Assembly (NCBI RefSeq): GCF_963378105.1
Contig: NZ_OY726398.1
Coordinates: 1,550,001-1,614,000 of the forward strand
Direction: 5' to 3'
From: Mycolicibacter sp. MU0102
Lineage (GTDB): Bacteria; Actinomycetota; Actinomycetes; Mycobacteriales; Mycobacteriaceae
Length of the DNA: 64,000 bases
The notes beneath the pieces were generated by a model that was not told the origin of the DNA, did not search any database, and saw only the letters and a list, made by a program, of their open reading frames with translations. A program made the translations under genes and the position numbers. How positions within the stretch are numbered: position 1 is the first letter of the stretch; each line of letters starts with the position of its first letter. This document shows positions 1-7,921 of this stretch, in pieces.

Positions 1-126
1 GTCGCCTCCGGCGAACGTCGGGTGGGCGCGTTAATCGACGTGGTCGACGTCAGGCGGATCGTGCTCGCCGACGCGTCCCCGCTGGCCAATCTCAATTCGC
101 CAGACGATCTCGCCGGCCTGTCCTGA
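1..126 (+). CDS. mobA: C-terminus of molybdenum cofactor guanylyltransferase MobA (partial)
   Basis: Only the last 41 codons are in the window, ending at TGA 124-126. The tail reads ADASPLANLNSPDDLAGLS; an N-(L/I)-N-(T/S)-P-x-D-L motif near the C-terminus is typical of MobA, which transfers GMP from GTP to molybdopterin in the cytoplasm. In M. tuberculosis mobA lies close to rpfE and the saccharopine-dehydrogenase-like gene, which fits what follows here. The call rests on a short tail plus synteny, so a related nucleotidyltransferase is not excluded. Confidence 0.6.
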   Translation, partial: VASGERRVGALIDVVDVRRIVLADASPLANLNSPDDLAGLS

Positions 127-570
127 GGCCTAGCAGCAAATACGGTCCCTAGCCGGAAATAAAGCAATATTCGTTCGGCAAAAAAGGGAAATAAATCTTC
201 GTATTATCTGCGCGAGATACGGAAAATATTGGCAACCGGACGAATCGGCGATTCGGTTGCACCTCGCGCGCCGGCGCCGGGCGGCAGAAACTCCTTGTAG
301 CGCAAAGCAATTGGCGTAGCCCCTCTGGGGGTGGCGGACGCCGATGTGGCCCGGGACGGCCGTTTGCTGGGAACGGTGAATTACTCGCGACTGTGGCGAG
401 CACCGACTGTTCACGTGCCGGGGAGGGCGCTGACCCGCCTAACTCCCTTGACCTGCGATTTGTGGGGCAGATGATGCTGTTGTGGCCTGTGTAGCACCCG
501 ATTCTTGCCGAAGTCAGCGGTGAGCGGTCCCCAAATCGCATCATTTGCAGTGGTCCAGCCCACAAAAAGT

Positions 571-588
571 CCGTGATCTGACTCACGG
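571..588. promoter_or_regulatory. CRP/FNR-type palindromic site candidate
   Basis: The sequence CCGTGA-TCTGAC-TCACGG is a perfect 6-bp inverted repeat with a 6-bp spacer. Its core GTGA-N6-TCAC equals the core of the mycobacterial CRP (Rv3676-type) consensus TGTGA-N6-TCACA; only the outermost bases differ. It lies about 380 bases upstream of rpfE. CRP is known to control another Rpf gene (rpfA) in M. tuberculosis, so a role here is plausible but is inference. Confidence 0.4.
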
Positions 589-706
589 TTTTCGAGCTGC
601 GCCGTGACGTAGCCAGATCGCTCGAAGTCCGGGCTGACCTGCTGCAACCATTCGAGGCGGCGGTGTGATGGTTTCGTGATCTGCGCGAAATATGCGCGTC
701 ATGCGG

Positions 707-737
707 TTGGACTTGTCGCATGAACGTTTCGTAAGTT
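707..737 (+). promoter_or_regulatory. Possible rpfE promoter
   Basis: TTGGAC at 707-712 and TAAGTT at 732-737 resemble -35 and -10 hexamers with a somewhat long 19-base spacer. Transcription starting near 744 would give rpfE a leader of about 220 nt that contains several hairpins. Weak call based on hexamer similarity only. Confidence 0.25.
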
Positions 738-791
738 TCCCTCGCCCTAATGCGAGGCAAACAAACTGAATCGACGGAACCGCGTGTGAGC

Positions 792-809
792 GGGGCCGCG
801 GGCGGCCCC
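792..809 (+). promoter_or_regulatory. GC-rich hairpin in the putative rpfE leader
   Basis: GGGGCCG (792-798), a 4-base loop, then CGGCCCC (803-809): a perfect 7-bp stem with no U-tract after it. It could be an attenuator or RNA structural element in the rpfE 5' region, or chance in high-GC DNA. A second potential stem, GTGCC/GGCAC, follows near 867-886. Confidence 0.3.
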
Positions 810-964
810 TCAAACGCCTCCGCGGTGCCGGGTGTCATCCCGGTGGGCACACCTGCCCCCGCTGTCGTGCCTGACCTAGACGGCACGTCTCGAAGACCAC
901 TTCCGCCTGGAATCCAGGCACAGCAGACCACTTGTCTTCGGCGCGCACTGCGAAAGGAACGAAG

Positions 965-1288
965 TTGAAGAACGTCCGCAAGCCCCTCACCATGGCCGCG
1001 ATCGCCGGCGCCCTGATCACCGGCGCGGTCGCCTTGTCCGACGCCACCGCCAAGGCGGACAGCGTCAACTGGGACGCCATCGCGGCCTGCGAGTCGGGCG
1101 GCAACTGGTCGATCAACACCGGCAACGGTTACTACGGCGGACTGCAGTTCAACGCCGGCACCTGGCGTGCCAACGGTGGCAGCGGGATGCCGCACAACGC
1201 CAGCCGGGCCGAGCAGATCCGGGTCGCCGAGAACGTTCTGCGCAGCCAGGGCATTGGTGCCTGGCCGGTGTGCGGCCGTCGCGGCTGA
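965..1288 (+). CDS. rpfE: Resuscitation-promoting factor RpfE-like (short form)
   Basis: Encodes 107 aa from TTG at 965, chosen because GAAAGGAA (952-959) sits at the right distance; an in-frame TTG at 932 has no such site. Residues 1-31 form a signal peptide ending AKA, then the Rpf domain follows at once: NWDAIAACESGGNWS with the probable catalytic Glu43, then NTGNGYYGGLQF and a C-terminal VCGRRG as in RpfE. Rpf proteins are secreted muralytic enzymes that cleave peptidoglycan glycan strands and act with endopeptidases such as RipA in resuscitation. The M. tuberculosis protein I remember is about 172 aa with a proline-rich linker between signal and domain; here that linker is missing. Confidence 0.9.
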   Translation: MKNVRKPLTMAAIAGALITGAVALSDATAKADSVNWDAIAACESGGNWSINTGNGYYGGLQFNAGTWRANGGSGMPHNASRAEQIRVAENVLRSQGIGAWPVCGRRG

Positions 1289-1382
1289 CCATCCCTCTAG
1301 CGCTATCGACGACGGCGCCGGGCGAGCAGCCCGGCGCCGTTGGCGTCGAAACGGGCCCCGGCCGGCGAGTAGCGTCGGGCGG

Positions 1383-2639
1383 ATGCCTGACACGCCTCGT
1401 GAGCTCGACATCATCCTCTATGGAGCGACCGGTTTCGCCGGGAAGCTGACCGCCCAGTACCTGGCCCGCGCCGGCGGCGCCGCCCGGATCGGGTTGGCCG
1501 GCCGCTCGGCGGAGCGGTTGCGCGAGGTCCGCGACCACCTCGGATCGCTGGCCCAAGACTGGCCGATCGTGGTGGCCGACGCCGACAAACCGGCAACCCT
1601 AGAGGCGATGGCGGCCCGCACCCGGGTGGTGATCACTACCGTGGGCCCCTATACCCGTTATGGAATGCCGTTGGTTGCGGCCTGTGCCGCGGCGGGCACC
1701 GACTACGTCGACCTGACCGGCGAGGCACTGTTCGTGCGGGAGAGCATCGATCGCCACCACACGCAGGCCGCCGACAACGGCGCGCGCATCGTGCACGCCT
1801 GCGGCTTCGATTCTCTTCCGTCGGACATGAGCGTGTATGCCCTGTACCGGGCGGCCCGCGATGACGGCACCGGTGAGCTGCTCGACACCGACTACGTGGT
1901 GCGAGGATTCTCCGCCGGGATCTCCGGAGGCACGCTGGCCTCGATGGTCGAGGTCCTGAGCGCCGCGGCCAACGACCCGGCGGCCCGACGACAGTTGAAC
2001 GATCCCCACACGCTCAGCTCGGATCGGTCCGCCGAGCCCCGATTGGGCCCCGAGCCGGACCTGTCGTGGCGGCGGGGCCGCGACATCGCGCCGGAACTGG
2101 ACGGAATCTGGACCGCCGGCTTCGCCATGGCGCCGGTCAACACCCGCATCGTCCGGCGTAGCAACGGACTGCTGGACTGGGCCTACGGGCGTCGTTTCCG
2201 CTACGCCGAGCACATGAGCGCCGGTTCGTCGGCCGCGGCACCGGTGCTGTCTGGGCTGGCGACCGGGATCGGCAAGGTGACCTTCGGGATCGGCGGTCAC
2301 CTTTTGGGGCTCGTGCCGGCCGGATTGCTCGAGCGGGTGCTGCCCAAGCCGGGCACCGGCCCCAGCCGCAGCCGCCGTGAGAACGGCTACTACCGCATCG
2401 AGACCTACACGACCACCAGCAGCGGAGCCCGTTACCGGGCGGACATGGCGCAGCGCGGGGACCCCGGCTACCAGGCCACCTCGGTGCTGCTGGGCGAGTG
2501 CGCGCTGGCGCTGGCACTGGACCGCGACGCACTGTCCGACCACTACGGCGTGCTCACCCCGGCTGCTGCGATGGGCGACGTGTTGCTGGCCAGACTGCCT
2601 GCGGCGGGAGTGACGCTAGAGGTTTCCCGGCTGCGCTGA
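1383..2639 (+). CDS. Saccharopine dehydrogenase-like NAD(P)-binding protein (trans-acting enoyl reductase family, Rv2449c-like)
   Basis: 418 aa from ATG 1383. The N-terminus ELDIILYGATGFAGKLTAQY is a Rossmann fold with a GxTGFxG dinucleotide-binding motif; VHACGFDSLPSDM follows at about residues 137-149. Length and position next to rpfE match Rv2449c. The family contains the trans-acting enoyl reductase for phthiocerol/phenolphthiocerol lipids (Rv2953), but most paralogues, including this one, have no proven substrate. The name saccharopine dehydrogenase reflects fold only; lysine metabolism should not be inferred. Confidence 0.8.
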   Translation: MPDTPRELDIILYGATGFAGKLTAQYLARAGGAARIGLAGRSAERLREVRDHLGSLAQDWPIVVADADKPATLEAMAARTRVVITTVGPYTRYGMPLVAACAAAGTDYVDLTGEALFVRESIDRHHTQAADNGARIVHACGFDSLPSDMSVYALYRAARDDGTGELLDTDYVVRGFSAGISGGTLASMVEVLSAAANDPAARRQLNDPHTLSSDRSAEPRLGPEPDLSWRRGRDIAPELDGIWTAGFAMAPVNTRIVRRSNGLLDWAYGRRFRYAEHMSAGSSAAAPVLSGLATGIGKVTFGIGGHLLGLVPAGLLERVLPKPGTGPSRSRRENGYYRIETYTTTSSGARYRADMAQRGDPGYQATSVLLGECALALALDRDALSDHYGVLTPAAAMGDVLLARLPAAGVTLEVSRLR

Positions 2640-2735
2640 TCGGGCCAATTGTTCAGTGCCGGTCACTGAGTCTTTGCGCTAGTGTCGTTTTCGACCGCTG
2701 CCCCTGGCAGCACCCAGCGACGAAGGTGGAATCTC

Positions 2736-3329
2736 ATGGCCGGCCTCGACGATCTCTTCGCTCAGATCCCCATCCAGGACATCGCCAACCAGCTCGGCGC
2801 TGACTCGGGTGAAGTGGACAGCACCATTCGTACCCTGGTGCCGGTGCTGGTCGGCGGCTTGAGTCAGAACGCCCAAGACCCGGGCCAGGCCAACAGCATC
2901 GTCAACACCGCCGCCACCTTCGCGGCCCAGGGACTGCTGGACAACGCGCTGGGGGCCAGCCAGTCCGAAGGTCAGCAGGTGATCTCCACCATCTTCGGCG
3001 GCAACGACACCAGCCAGGTCGCCTCGGCACTGTCGGGTGCCGGCGCGGGCAACAATGACCTGCTGCAGAAGCTGCTGCCGATCATCGCGCCGATCGTGCT
3101 CGCCTACATCGGTAAGCAACTGAGCGGCCAGAAAGCCGAGCCGGCCCAGGAGCAGGCCTCCGGTGGTGGCGGTCTCGGCGACGTCCTGGGCAGCATCCTG
3201 GGCGGCATGGCCGGCGGGGGCGCCGCCAAGAACCAGTCGATGGGCAGCATCCTGGGCAACATGATCGGCGGCAAGACCGGCGGCGCCATCGGCGACATCC
3301 TCGGCGGCCTGCTCGGCGGCAAGAAGTAG
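2736..3329 (+). CDS. DUF937 domain protein
   Basis: 197 aa from ATG 2736 with GAAGGTGGA (2722-2730) upstream. Residues 1-130 are mostly helical (DLFAQIPIQDIANQLGADSG, then LVPVLVGGLSQNAQ), as in DUF937. The last 60 residues are a glycine-rich tail with repeats of the type LGxxLGGMAGG/ILGGLLGGKK. No catalytic motif or signal peptide is visible; the LLPIIAPIVLAYI stretch could be a short membrane-associated helix. Function unknown. It stands alone between a probable own promoter and the strong terminator at 3352-3380. Confidence 0.75.
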   Translation: MAGLDDLFAQIPIQDIANQLGADSGEVDSTIRTLVPVLVGGLSQNAQDPGQANSIVNTAATFAAQGLLDNALGASQSEGQQVISTIFGGNDTSQVASALSGAGAGNNDLLQKLLPIIAPIVLAYIGKQLSGQKAEPAQEQASGGGGLGDVLGSILGGMAGGGAAKNQSMGSILGNMIGGKTGGAIGDILGGLLGGKK

Positions 3330-3351
3330 CCCACAGCAGTCCCAGGAAAAG

Positions 3352-3380
3352 CCCCGGATCAGTCCTGATCCGGGGTTTTT
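3352..3380 (+). terminator. Rho-independent terminator after the DUF937 gene
   Basis: CCCCGGATCAG (3352-3362) pairs perfectly with CTGATCCGGGG (3365-3375) and is followed directly by five T. This is a canonical intrinsic terminator, relatively uncommon in mycobacteria, and it separates the DUF937 gene from valS. Confidence 0.9.
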
Positions 3381-3425
3381 CGCCTGTGTCACCTCCCTAG
3401 TAGGGGATCACCCTCCCGTCATTCC

Positions 3426-3431
3426 TAGAAT
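3426..3431 (+). promoter_or_regulatory. valS -10 element, probable leaderless transcript
   Basis: TAGAAT lies 6 bases before the GTG start at 3438, so transcription would begin on or next to the start codon, as in the many leaderless mycobacterial mRNAs. No Shine-Dalgarno sequence precedes valS, which agrees. Confidence 0.6.
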
Positions 3432-3437
3432 TGACCG

Positions 3438-6077
3438 GTGACTGACACTCCCAACGCCGCCAACGCCGACCACCTGCCCAAGTCGTGGGAGCCGGGTGCG
3501 GTCGAGGACGCGATCTACCAGCGTTGGGTGGATGCCGGGTACTTCACCGCGGACCCCACCAGCGACAAGCCCGGCTACTCGATCGTGCTGCCCCCGCCCA
3601 ACGTCACCGGCAGCCTGCACATGGGGCACGCCCTCGACCACACCCTGATGGACGTGTTGACCCGTCGTAAGCGGATGCAGGGCTATGAGGTGTTGTGGCT
3701 ACCGGGCATGGACCACGCCGGCATCGCCACCCAGAGTGTGGTCGAACGCCAGCTCGCCGTCGACGGCAAGACCAAGGAAGACTTCGGCCGCGAACTGTTC
3801 ATCGAGAAGGTGTGGGACTGGAAGCGGGAGTCCGGCGGCACCATCGGGGGCCAGATGCGCCGGCTCGGCGACGGCGTGGACTGGAGTCGCGAACGCTTCA
3901 CCATGGATGACGGCCTGTCGCGGGCGGTCCGCACCATCTTCAAGCGGCTCTACGATGCGGGGCTGATCTACCAGGCCGAACGACTGGTCAACTGGTCGCC
4001 CGTGCTGGAGACCGCGATCAGCGACCTCGAGGTCAAGTACGAAGACATCGAGGGCGAGCTGGTGTCATTCCGGTACGGCTCGCTCGATGACACCGAGCCC
4101 CACATCGTGGTGGCCACCACTCGGCTGGAGACCATGCTCGGTGACACCGCGATCGCGGTGCACCCCGACGATGAGCGGTACCGCAACCTGGTTGGGACCA
4201 GCTTGGCGCACCCGTTCTCCGACCGGCAGATCATCGTGGTCGCCGACGCCCACGTCGACCCCGAATTCGGCACTGGCGCGGTCAAAGTCACCCCCGCCCA
4301 CGATCCCAACGACTTCGAGATCGGTCTGCGCCACCAGCTGGACATGCCGACGATCCTGGATAAACGTGCCCGGATCACCGGCACCGGAACACAGTTCGAC
4401 GGGATGGACCGCTTGGAGGCGCGCGTCGCGGTGCGCGAGGCGCTGGCCGCGCAGGGCCGCATCGTCGCCGAGAAGCGGCCCTACCTGCACAGCGTCGGGC
4501 ATTCCGAGCGCAGCGGCGAGGTCATCGAACCGCGGCTGTCCATGCAGTGGTGGGTCGACGTGTCCTCGCTGGCCAAAGCCGCCGGTGACGCGGTCCGAGA
4601 CGGCGACACCGTCATCCACCCGAAGAGTCTGGAGCCGCGCTGGTTCGGCTGGGTCGATGACATGCACGACTGGTGCATCTCCCGGCAGCTGTGGTGGGGG
4701 CACCGCATCCCGATCTGGCACGGGCCCAACGGCGAAAAGGTCTGTGTCGGCCCGGACGAGACCCCGCCGGAGGGCTGGGAGCAGGACCCCGACGTGCTGG
4801 ACACCTGGTTCTCCTCGGCGTTGTGGCCGTTCTCCACGATGGGCTGGCCGGACGCCACGCCCGAGCTGGAGAAGTTCTATCCGACAAGCGTTTTGGTGAC
4901 CGGCTACGACATCCTGTTCTTCTGGGTGGCCCGGATGATGATGTTCGGCACCTTCGTCGGCGGTGACGCCGCGTTGCCCGAAAGCAAGGTTCCGTTCCGC
5001 AATGTGTTCCTGCACGGCCTGATCCGCGACGAACACGGCCGCAAAATGAGCAAGTCCAAGGGCAACGGGATCGACCCGCTGGACTGGGTGGAGACGTTCG
5101 GCGCCGACGCCTTGCGGTTCACCCTGGCCCGTGGCGCCGGCCCCGGCAGTGACCTGTCGATCGGTGAGGACCACGCCCGCGCGTCGCGCAACTTCGTCAC
5201 CAAGCTGTTCAACGCGACGCGGTTCGCGCTGATGAACGGCGCCTCGCCGGCACCGCTGCCGGCGGTCGAGGAGCTGACCGACGCCGACCGCTGGATCCTG
5301 GGTCGCTTGGAAGAGGTTCGTGCCGAAGTGGATTCGGCATTCGAGGACTACGAGTTCGGGCGGGCCTGCGAGGCGCTATACCACTTCGCCTGGGACGAGT
5401 TCTGCGACTGGTACGTCGAGTTGGCCAAGACCCAGCTGGGGCAGGGGCTGACGCACACCACGGCCGTGCTCGCCGCGGTGCTGGACAACCTATTGCGGCT
5501 GTTGCACCCGGTGATCCCGTTCGTCACCGAAACCCTGTGGCAGGAGCTCACCGGCGCTGAGTCGCTGGTGATCGCGGACTGGCCGGCCCCCTCGGGCATC
5601 GCCTTGGACGAGGTTGCCGCGCAACGGATCACCGACATGCAGAAGTTGGTGACCGAGGTGCGCCGGTTCCGCAGCGACCAGGGTCTCCGCGACCGGCAGA
5701 AGGTCTCGGCCCGGCTGACCGGCATCGACGACGCCGACCTGGCTACCCAGGTGGCAGCGGTGGCCTCCCAGGCCTGGCTGACCGAGCCGGGGGAGGACTT
5801 CGCACCGTCGGCCACCGTCGAGGTGCGATTGACTCGCGGCACCGTTGTCGTCGAACTGGACACCTCCGGGACCGTCGATGTCGTCGCCGAACGCCGCCGC
5901 TTGGAAAAGGACCTGGCCACTGCGCGTAAGGACCTCGATGCCACGTCGGCAAAGCTGGGCAACGACGAATTCCTGGGCAAGGCGCCAGAGGCTGTGGTGG
6001 AGAAGATCCGGGCCCGCCAACAACTGGCCCGCGACGAAGTGGAGCGGATCACCGCGCGTCTGGCAGGCCTGGCGTGA
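3438..6077 (+). CDS. valS: Valyl-tRNA synthetase
   Basis: 879 aa class I aminoacyl-tRNA synthetase that charges tRNA(Val). Signature PPPNVTGSLHMGHALDH (about residues 52-68) holds the HIGH motif as HMGH; KMSKSKGN is near residue 536. The editing domain (CP1) lies between them, and the C-terminal arm ends in a coiled coil (ERRRLEKDLATARKDLDA, about 818-835) that contacts the tRNA. GTG start at 3438 is supported by the -10 element just upstream. The stop overlaps folC by four bases (GTGA), so the two are translationally coupled as in other mycobacteria. Confidence 0.97.
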   Translation: MTDTPNAANADHLPKSWEPGAVEDAIYQRWVDAGYFTADPTSDKPGYSIVLPPPNVTGSLHMGHALDHTLMDVLTRRKRMQGYEVLWLPGMDHAGIATQSVVERQLAVDGKTKEDFGRELFIEKVWDWKRESGGTIGGQMRRLGDGVDWSRERFTMDDGLSRAVRTIFKRLYDAGLIYQAERLVNWSPVLETAISDLEVKYEDIEGELVSFRYGSLDDTEPHIVVATTRLETMLGDTAIAVHPDDERYRNLVGTSLAHPFSDRQIIVVADAHVDPEFGTGAVKVTPAHDPNDFEIGLRHQLDMPTILDKRARITGTGTQFDGMDRLEARVAVREALAAQGRIVAEKRPYLHSVGHSERSGEVIEPRLSMQWWVDVSSLAKAAGDAVRDGDTVIHPKSLEPRWFGWVDDMHDWCISRQLWWGHRIPIWHGPNGEKVCVGPDETPPEGWEQDPDVLDTWFSSALWPFSTMGWPDATPELEKFYPTSVLVTGYDILFFWVARMMMFGTFVGGDAALPESKVPFRNVFLHGLIRDEHGRKMSKSKGNGIDPLDWVETFGADALRFTLARGAGPGSDLSIGEDHARASRNFVTKLFNATRFALMNGASPAPLPAVEELTDADRWILGRLEEVRAEVDSAFEDYEFGRACEALYHFAWDEFCDWYVELAKTQLGQGLTHTTAVLAAVLDNLLRLLHPVIPFVTETLWQELTGAESLVIADWPAPSGIALDEVAAQRITDMQKLVTEVRRFRSDQGLRDRQKVSARLTGIDDADLATQVAAVASQAWLTEPGEDFAPSATVEVRLTRGTVVVELDTSGTVDVVAERRRLEKDLATARKDLDATSAKLGNDEFLGKAPEAVVEKIRARQQLARDEVERITARLAGLA

Positions 6078-7489
6078 CCGATCAACCGATCGGCACCACT
6101 GAGCCCACCCCGGACGAGATCGCGGCGCTGCTGCAGGTTGAGCACCTGCTCGATCAGCGTTGGGGCGAGACCAAGATCGAACCGAGCCTGACCCGCATCA
6201 ACGCCCTGCTGGAACTACTCGGCTCGCCGCAGCGCGCTTATCCGTCCATCCACGTCGCCGGCACTAACGGCAAGACCTCGGTGGTGCGGATGATCGACGC
6301 GCTGCTGACGGCATTCAGCCGCCGGACCGGGCGCACCACCAGCCCGCATCTGCAGTCGGCGGTCGAGCGCATCGCGATCGACGGCCAGCCGATCAGCCCG
6401 GCGCGCTATGTGGAGACCTACGCCGAGATCGAGCCCTTTGTGCAAATGGTCGACGCATCCTCGCAGGCAGACGGGGGACCGGCCATGAGCAAGTTCGAGG
6501 TGCTCACCGGGATGGCGTTCGCCGCCTTCGCCGACGCCCCCGTCGACGTCGCCATCGTGGAAGTCGGCATGGGCGGTCGCTGGGACGCCACCAACGTCGT
6601 GGACGCTCCGGTCGCCGTCATAACCCCGATCGGCATCGACCACGTCGACTACCTGGGCGACGACATCGCCGGCATCGCCGCGGAGAAGGCCGGCATCATT
6701 CACCGCTCGTCGAACGAACTGGCCGACACCGTGGCGGTGATCGCCCGTCAGGTACCCGAGGTGATGGAGGTGCTGCTGGCGCAGTCCGTGCGCGCCGACG
6801 CCGCGGTGGCGCGGGAGACCTCGGAGTTCGCGGTGCGCAGTCGCCAACTCGCGGTCGGCGGTCAGGTGCTGGAACTGCAGGGCTTGGGCGGGGTGTACTC
6901 CGACATTTTTCTGCCGCTGCACGGCGAGCATCAGGCCCACAACGCGGTGCTGGCGCTGGCGGCGGTGGAGGCGTTCTTCGGGGCAGGCGCCGATCGGCAG
7001 CTCGATGTCGAGACCGTCCAGGCGGGCTTCGCCGCGGTACGCAGCCCCGGCCGACTGGAACGGATGCGCAGCTCGCCCACGGTGTTCATCGACGCCGCAC
7101 ACAACCCGGCCGGCGCCGCCGTGTTGGCCCAAGCCCTGGCCGAGGATTTCGACTTCCGGTATCTGGTCGGCGTCCTCAGCGTGCTCGGGGACAAAGACGT
7201 CGACGGGATTTTGGCAGCCCTGGAGCCGGCGTTCGATCGAATTGTGGTGACCCATAACGGTTCTCCGCGCGCGCTGGATGTCGAGACCCTCACGGTGGCA
7301 GCAGCGCGGTGGTTCGGTGACGACCGAGTGGTCACCACCGAGACGCTCGAGGACGCGATCGAAACCGCTACGGCGCTGGTCGACGAATACGACTCCGAGG
7401 GAGAGGCATCCGGGGCCGGGATCGTCATCACCGGCTCGGTAGTCACTGCCGGTGCCGCTCGCACCCTGTTCGGGAAGGATCCCGCATGA
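6074..7489 (+). CDS. folC: Folylpolyglutamate synthase / dihydrofolate synthase
   Basis: 471 aa Mur-ligase-family enzyme that adds glutamate to dihydropteroate and folates using ATP. Visible motifs: P-loop HVAGTNGKTSVVRM (about residues 60-73), TTSPHLQSAVERIAIDG for substrate binding, EVGMGGRWDATNVV and GIDHVDYLGDDIAGIAAEKAG, then the C-terminal ATP-grip DAAHNPAGAAVLA. Start GTG 6074 overlaps the valS stop; the end overlaps the next gene (ATGA at 7486-7489). It belongs to the valS-folC-DUF4233-ndk run. Confidence 0.95.
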   Translation: MTDQPIGTTEPTPDEIAALLQVEHLLDQRWGETKIEPSLTRINALLELLGSPQRAYPSIHVAGTNGKTSVVRMIDALLTAFSRRTGRTTSPHLQSAVERIAIDGQPISPARYVETYAEIEPFVQMVDASSQADGGPAMSKFEVLTGMAFAAFADAPVDVAIVEVGMGGRWDATNVVDAPVAVITPIGIDHVDYLGDDIAGIAAEKAGIIHRSSNELADTVAVIARQVPEVMEVLLAQSVRADAAVARETSEFAVRSRQLAVGGQVLELQGLGGVYSDIFLPLHGEHQAHNAVLALAAVEAFFGAGADRQLDVETVQAGFAAVRSPGRLERMRSSPTVFIDAAHNPAGAAVLAQALAEDFDFRYLVGVLSVLGDKDVDGILAALEPAFDRIVVTHNGSPRALDVETLTVAAARWFGDDRVVTTETLEDAIETATALVDEYDSEGEASGAGIVITGSVVTAGAARTLFGKDPA

Positions 7490-7836
7490 CCGAGCCGACT
7501 GACGCTCCTGACCCGTGGCGGGGTTTTCGCGGTGTGATGGCCGCGACGCTGATACTCGAAGCCATCACGGTGCTGCTGGCTCTGCCGGTGGTCAGCGTCG
7601 TCGGAGGCGGTCTGACACCGTTCTCGCTGGCATACCTGCTCGGCCTGGCGCTGGTGCTGCTGCTGTTCGCCGGTATCCAGGGCCGCAGCTGGGCGATCTG
7701 GGCCAATCTGGCGCTCCAGCCGGTGCTGGTGGCGGGGTTCTTGATTTACCCGGGCGTGGGCATCATGGGCCTGGTGTTCACCGCGGCGTGGGCACTGATC
7801 GCCTATTTCCGTGCCGTGGTGTTGCGACGCTCGTGA
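7486..7836 (+). CDS. DUF4233 small integral membrane protein
   Basis: 116 aa with three to four hydrophobic helices (about residues 18-38, 46-64, 68-88 and 90-110) and charged ends (DPWRGFRG at the N-terminus, FRAVVLRRS at the C-terminus). DUF4233 proteins are found almost always directly after folC in actinobacteria (Rv2446c position), and the ATGA overlap with folC here indicates coupled translation. No enzymatic motif is visible and the role is unknown. Confidence 0.85.
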   Translation: MTEPTDAPDPWRGFRGVMAATLILEAITVLLALPVVSVVGGGLTPFSLAYLLGLALVLLLFAGIQGRSWAIWANLALQPVLVAGFLIYPGVGIMGLVFTAAWALIAYFRAVVLRRS

Positions 7837-7857
7837 CGGAACCGGCTAACGGGCCGG

Positions 7858-7863
7858 TACGCT
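7858..7863 (+). promoter_or_regulatory. -10-like hexamer before ndk
   Basis: TACGCT lies 7 bases before an in-frame GTG (7871). A transcript starting there could be translated leaderlessly from GTG 7871, or give a 60-nt leader for the ATG at 7922. Single-hexamer evidence. Confidence 0.35.
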
Positions 7864-7921
7864 ATCGCCCGTGCCGCTGGCGATGACGCAGGGCGGAACG
7901 ATGGATGAGGAGCGGCGCTGC

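Larger units (their letters stand above)
127..964. other. Long non-coding stretch between mobA and rpfE
   Basis: About 840 bases without a convincing gene. Open frames here show no consistent codon use and no good ribosome binding site. The first 120 bases are markedly AT-rich for this genome (about 140-235, with runs such as AAATAAAG and GGAAAATATTGG). Further on are a GTGA-N6-TCAC dyad (571-588), a possible promoter (TTGGAC 707-712, TAAGTT 732-737) and several hairpins in what would be the rpfE leader, including CTCGC/GCGAG around 741-757 and a 7-bp GC stem at 792-809. M. tuberculosis carries a small unrelated ORF in the comparable gap; I could not identify one here. Confidence 0.6.

Noticed and set aside
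411..647. 78-codon minus-strand frame with a more protein-like composition in the gap
   Set aside because: TTG start without Shine-Dalgarno, mixed third-position GC and no recognisable homologue; considered non-coding.
660..685. Second CRP-like site TGTGATGGTTTCGTGA
   Set aside because: The half-sites are in direct rather than inverted orientation.
730..830. c-di-AMP (ydaO) riboswitch before rpfE
   Set aside because: Fragments such as CTGAATC and GGAACC are suggestive because rpf genes carry this riboswitch elsewhere, but the conserved GGGTGAA element and overall helices could not be found by eye.
149..1414. 421-codon minus-strand open frame spanning the mobA-rpfE gap and rpfE
   Set aside because: Antisense to rpfE and the next gene, low-complexity Arg/Pro/Gly content typical of high-GC shadow frames, no ribosome binding site.
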